Assembly: GCA_963082875.1 (NCBI GenBank)
Contig: OY720102.1
Span: 1,860,001 to 1,924,000, forward strand
Length of the DNA: 64,000 nt
Direction of reading: 5' to 3'
Source of the DNA: Corella eumyota
Taxonomy: Eukaryota; Chordata; Ascidiacea; Phlebobranchia; Corellidae
The translations under genes and the position numbers were made by a program. Below, piece by piece: positions 60,985 through 64,000 of this stretch. The notes under the pieces were generated by a model. It was given only the letters and a program-made list of their open reading frames with translations, searched no databases and had not been told where the DNA came from. Position 1 is the first letter of the stretch. Each line of letters opens with the position of its first letter.

Positions 60985-61420
60985 AACCAAAAAAATATTC
61001 GAATAGCCAAACGTGAATTTTTCATAAAATATTCGACAATTCGAATTTAAAAACGAATTTATTCGAATTCAATTCGAATACCCAAACGTAAATTTTTTAT
61101 AAATATTCGGCAATTCGAATTCAAAAACGAATTTATTCGAATTTAATTCGAATACCCAAACGTAAATTTTTTATAAATATTCGGCAATTCGAATTCAAAA
61201 ACGAATTTATTCGAATTTAATTCGAATACCCAAACGTAACTTTTTCATAAAATATTCGGCAATTCGAATTTAAAAACGAATTTATTCGAATTTAATTCGA
61301 ATAGCCCAACGTAATTTTTTTATAAATATTCGGCAATTCGAATTCAAAAACGAATTTATTCGAATTTAATTCGAATACCTGTTATTTGTGACTTTTAAAA
61401 CATTCGGCAATTCGAATAAT
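60985..61420. repeat. Right subterminal repeats of the hAT element
   Basis: About five to six copies of a ~74-base unit (aatacccaaacgtaaatttt ... attcggcaattcgaatt ... cgaatttattcgaattt). It differs in sequence from the left array but shares the dense attcgaat motifs. Confidence 0.85.
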
Positions 61421-62371
61421 AATATAAAAGTATTCTTAAAAAAATCGAATGCAAAAAAATGTATTCAGCCCCATGTCTGGTCACTGGGGTCCTATTTGAT
61501 TCACTGTCTTGCTGGTTATGGCGTTTCCTGAACCATATAAACAAGAACAAGAGGATTGGTAGGAGGAAGATTGATCCTCCGACGATGCCAGCTATCAAAC
61601 CCAAGTTGGCGCTATATGGCGTGACTGAGCTTTCTGTTTTCGGTCGAGTTATGTTAGTTGAAAATAAGGGTGGAGATGTGGAGATCAAAGTTTTTGTCGA
61701 AAGGGTTCCTGCTATGTTATTAGATGTAGATGCTATTGACTTTGTTTGTTTGTGGGTCCTAATAGTGTATTTATGTCCACTTGTCGTTGTTACAATGGTA
61801 GATTTGCTGGTTGTTTTTGCTGTTGTTGGGGCTTTAGTTGGTTTAGTGGTTGGCTTCGTTGTTGTTGGGGGTATGGTAGCTGGATCGATGGTTGGTCTTT
61901 TTGTTGTTGTAAACGCATTGGTTGGCTTTGTAGTTGTTGGGGAAAAATTTGTAGAAGTTTGAATCATATTTCTTGTTAGTTTATAACATACGAAGGGCAA
62001 TGAAATTTGATGCTATAAGGATCGAGTTCTTTAGATCGAATCCAAAATGCTACAGATTGTTCTTGGGAGTTTACGGTTAAAGTTTTAATTCGATTTTTGT
62101 ACCAAGAATATGAACTTTTATTAACGACCCAGTTAAAATGTTGGCCCTTGTCAATACTTACAAGACCTATTCTGTAAGTGTCACTGTTACAACCCTTGCT
62201 AGGTGCATTGTTAACAATTGTTTTAAATAAATCAGCGTTTGGAATAATTGCTAATTCTGAAAAATGATTTTTACACCAGTGAAACGAATTAAAAAAAATT
62301 TTTGAACGGTAATGATAAATAACTTCTCCATATTCTGTATCTACACAAGTAACACAAGCTTTATCACACAT

Positions 62372-62815
62372 GTATAATTCTATCTTTACTCTGCATGTGA
62401 ATATAAGTTCTAATGTAGAACAAGTAAAAAAGCACAGTTTTTATTTAATGTTATCCCAGGGTCATTAGGATAAGCGATTGTTATATTTTTTTAATGTAAC
62501 CCAATGACGTAGTTCTAAGTGTTTTTCTTATTACTAAAGAATTTGTACAATAGTTGTTTTTTAAATATCAAAAAATAGAACGTTGTTTATTTTATTGTTT
62601 AAAAGGTCTTGTCCTTTGCCGCTATAGAATGTTATATTTTTAGATATACAGAAATATATTGTTATAATCCTGTTTATTCTTGCAAAGAAATCTGTACAAA
62701 TATCGGGAAAACATTTTTAAATATTTATATACAAAAGAAGAAAAGATAAAACACATTTTAAAAAAGATAATAATACAATCAACAACTTTTTTTGTGTCTA
62801 TTATTTTAAAGCGCT
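62372..62815. promoter_or_regulatory. Upstream region of member 7 and repeated 3' flank of member 8
   Basis: Acceptor-like cacatgcag ends 19 bases before the ATG of member 7. 62580-62815 is another copy of the repeated 3' flank. Confidence 0.45.
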
Positions 62816-64000
62816 TTATACGTCACAACCACTTGCATTGTCGTCACCGGACTTGACGTCATCGTTTTGTGATGTAACGTCACTATGTTTGCTCGTGACA
62901 TCATCAACCTTTTGTTCTTCGGGATTTTTTGCTTTGTTCACAACAGCATACACGTCTGCCGCTATTGCATTATCCGGCTGCGATGTGACGTCATTAATTT
63001 GGCTTTCGACGCCATCTACCTTTTTCTTCTTCTTTTTCACGACAGCGTATACGTCATCATTCGGTATGACATTTTGATTGGACGAACCAGCGACTTGATC
63101 GTTGTGGTTGTCTGCCGATGACGTGGTTTGGTCAGCTATGGCTGCATACGTCACATCAAGAGGTTGTTCAAAGTCACGATCTTGTTGATGCGTCACTGGG
63201 GTCTTATTTGCTTCACTGTCTTTCTGGTTGTTGCGTTTCTTGAACCATAGAAACAAGAACAAGAGGATTAATAGGAAGAAGATTGATCCTCCGACGATGC
63301 CAGCTATCAAACCCAAGTTGGCACTAGATGGCATAACTGAGCTTTCGGTTTTCGGTTGAGTTATGTTGGTTGAAAGTAAAGGTGAAGATGTGGAGATCAA
63401 AGTTTTTGTCGAAGAGGTTCCTGCTTTGTTATTAGATGTAGGTGCCATTGGTTTTGTTTGTTTGTGGGTCCCAATAGTGGATTTATGTCCACTTGTCGTT
63501 GTTACAGTAGCAGATTTTGTGATTCGTTTCTTTGTTGTAATGAGTTTGGTGGGGGATTTTTTTGATGTTGTGGACGCAGTAGTTGGTTTGATGGCTGTTG
63601 TGGACGCAGTAGTTGGTTCGGTGGTTGCTGTTGTTGTTGTTGTGGACGCAGTAGTTGGTTCGGTGGTTGTTGTTGAGGACGCAGTAATTGGTTCGGTGTT
63701 TGTTGTTGTTGTGGACGCAGTAATTGGTTCGGTGTTTGTTGTTGTTGTGGACGCAGTAGTTGGTTCGGTGGTTGTTGTTGTTGTTGTTGTGGACGCAGTA
63801 GTTGGTTCGGTGGTTGTTGTTGAGGACGCAGTAATTGGTTCGGTGGTTGTTGTTGTGGACGCAGTAGTTGGTTTGGTGGTTAATTTCGTAGTTGTTGGGG
63901 ACAGATTTGTTGAAGATTGAATCACACTGCTTGTTGAATTATAACATACAAAGGGTAAACCTTTTTCATTGCTATAAGGTTGGAGTTCTTTAGATGAAAT
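62816..64000 (-). CDS. Lectin-like, mucin-stalk receptor with tyrosine tail, array member 8 (5' end outside window)
   Basis: Open in one frame from the right edge of the window to the stop at 62816. The end of the lectin-like domain is visible (ISSKELQPYS, LPFVCYNS). The Thr-rich stalk follows (about 190 residues to the membrane; shorter than in member 5), then the membrane helix (GLIAGIVGGSIFFLLILLFL) and a tail with VTYAAI (ITIM pattern), DVYAVVKKK and a second DVYAVVNK in which the tyrosine is kept, unlike members 5 and 7. It is the only first-type long-stalk copy without damage in the visible part. Its N-terminal lectin region lies beyond 64000. Confidence 0.82.
   Translation of the reverse strand: MSSKELQPYSNEKGLPFVCYNSTSSVIQSSTNLSPTTTKLTTKPTTASTTTTTEPITASSTTTTEPTTASTTTTTTTTEPTTASTTTTNTEPITASTTTTNTEPITASSTTTTEPTTASTTTTTATTEPTTASTTAIKPTTASTTSKKSPTKLITTKKRITKSATVTTTSGHKSTIGTHKQTKPMAPTSNNKAGTSSTKTLISTSSPLLSTNITQPKTESSVMPSSANLGLIAGIVGGSIFFLLILLFLFLWFKKRNNQKDSEANKTPVTHQQDRDFEQPLDVTYAAIADQTTSSADNHNDQVAGSSNQNVIPNDDVYAVVKKKKKKVDGVESQINDVTSQPDNAIAADVYAVVNKAKNPEEQKVDDVTSKHSDVTSQNDDVKSGDDNASGCDV
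63565..63895. repeat. Mucin-stalk minisatellite of array member 8
   Basis: Same ggacgcagtagttggt-based repeats as at 54225-55105, but only about ten units, showing that the stalk length differs several-fold between paralogues. Confidence 0.85.

Larger units (their letters stand above)
57835..61479 (+). mobile_element. hAT-family DNA transposon, apparently complete
   Basis: 3,645 bp with terminal inverted repeats cagacatgggg and ccccatgtctg, flanked by an 8-bp target duplication, gtcactgc on the left and gtcactgg on the right (7 of 8 identical; the uninterrupted paralogues read gtcactgg). The 5' CAG start and 8-bp duplication are diagnostic of hAT. It carries one transposase gene and long subterminal repeat arrays at both ends. 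The low divergence of the target duplication and the open transposase suggest a young insertion. Confidence 0.92.
57445..62371 (-). pseudogene. Lectin-like receptor, array member 7, split by a hAT transposon
   Basis: The 5' part is at 61480-62371 (MCDKACVTCVDTEYGEVIYH; lectin-like domain; Thr-rich stalk; membrane helix GLIAGIVGGSIFLLPILLFL). The 3' part, the tail, is at 57445-57834 (VTYAAI, DVYAVV, DVNAVV). Between them lies a 3.6-kb hAT element inserted just inside the membrane helix, at the Thr-Pro-Val-Thr position. A frameshift also lies near the end of the lectin domain (around 61990-62005), before FVCYK. The gene is therefore doubly damaged. Without the insertion it would be a first-type receptor like members 5 and 8. 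Confidence 0.8.

Noticed and set aside
1-64000. Retrovirus-like, LTR, Polinton or other capsid-bearing element
   Set aside because: No reverse transcriptase, integrase, capsid-type frame or long terminal repeat was recognised; the only large element is a plain hAT DNA transposon.

Overview
The window looks like nuclear DNA of a tunicate, most probably a Ciona species. It is very A+T-rich, its genes are compact with short introns, it carries at least ten copies of one tRNA-derived SINE, and its proteins are animal families (TLCD4, AIFM2/FSP1, ARID4, a ZU5 membrane protein). The species call is inference from gene content and style; no database was searched.

Layout. (1) 1-18.4 kb: five TLCD4-type TLC-domain genes, three on the minus strand (1160-2955, 3302-6025, 7067-9602) and two on the plus strand (10588-13551, 15045-17657). 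All share a seven-exon plan with nearly constant exon lengths and phases. The two plus-strand genes lie in a ~4.1-4.4 kb tandem duplication. A 56-bp minisatellite that resembles part of the SINE fills one intron. (2) 19.6-22.5 kb: a single-pass membrane ZU5 protein gene. (3) 24.8-33.5 kb: two AIFM2/FSP1-like oxidoreductase genes, head to head. One keeps the catalytic motifs but lacks the N-terminal Gly2 myristoylation signal; the other has that signal but has lost two nucleotide-binding residues. One exon is almost identical between them, which suggests gene conversion. (4) 34.5-36.5 kb: an unrecognised small membrane protein. (5) 37.3-46.0 kb: a complete ARID4A/B orthologue of 16 coding exons (Tudor-like, ARID, chromobarrel, C-terminal SIN3-type coiled coil). 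(6) 46-48 kb: intergenic, with a small GC-rich island containing a UUCG hairpin followed by T6.

(7) 48-64 kb, the most unusual part: a same-strand (minus) array of eight intronless genes or remnants. Each consists of a C-type-lectin-like domain, in most members a Thr/Ser mucin-like stalk, one membrane helix and a cytoplasmic tail; all but the first (47979-48683) carry tyrosine motifs of ITIM or YxxV type in the tail. None has an obvious signal peptide. Three are intact (47979-48683, 49241-50026, 50424-51551), one runs off the window end intact (62816 onward), and four are disrupted. One of the disrupted copies contains an apparently complete 3,645-bp hAT transposon with an intact BED-finger transposase and an 8-bp target duplication. 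The array looks like a fast birth-and-death family of paired-tail-type receptors, plausibly immune or allorecognition-like; that role is inference.

Exon coordinates below were assembled by hand from splice signals, reading-frame continuity and paralogue comparison, so single-base errors at some junctions are possible.
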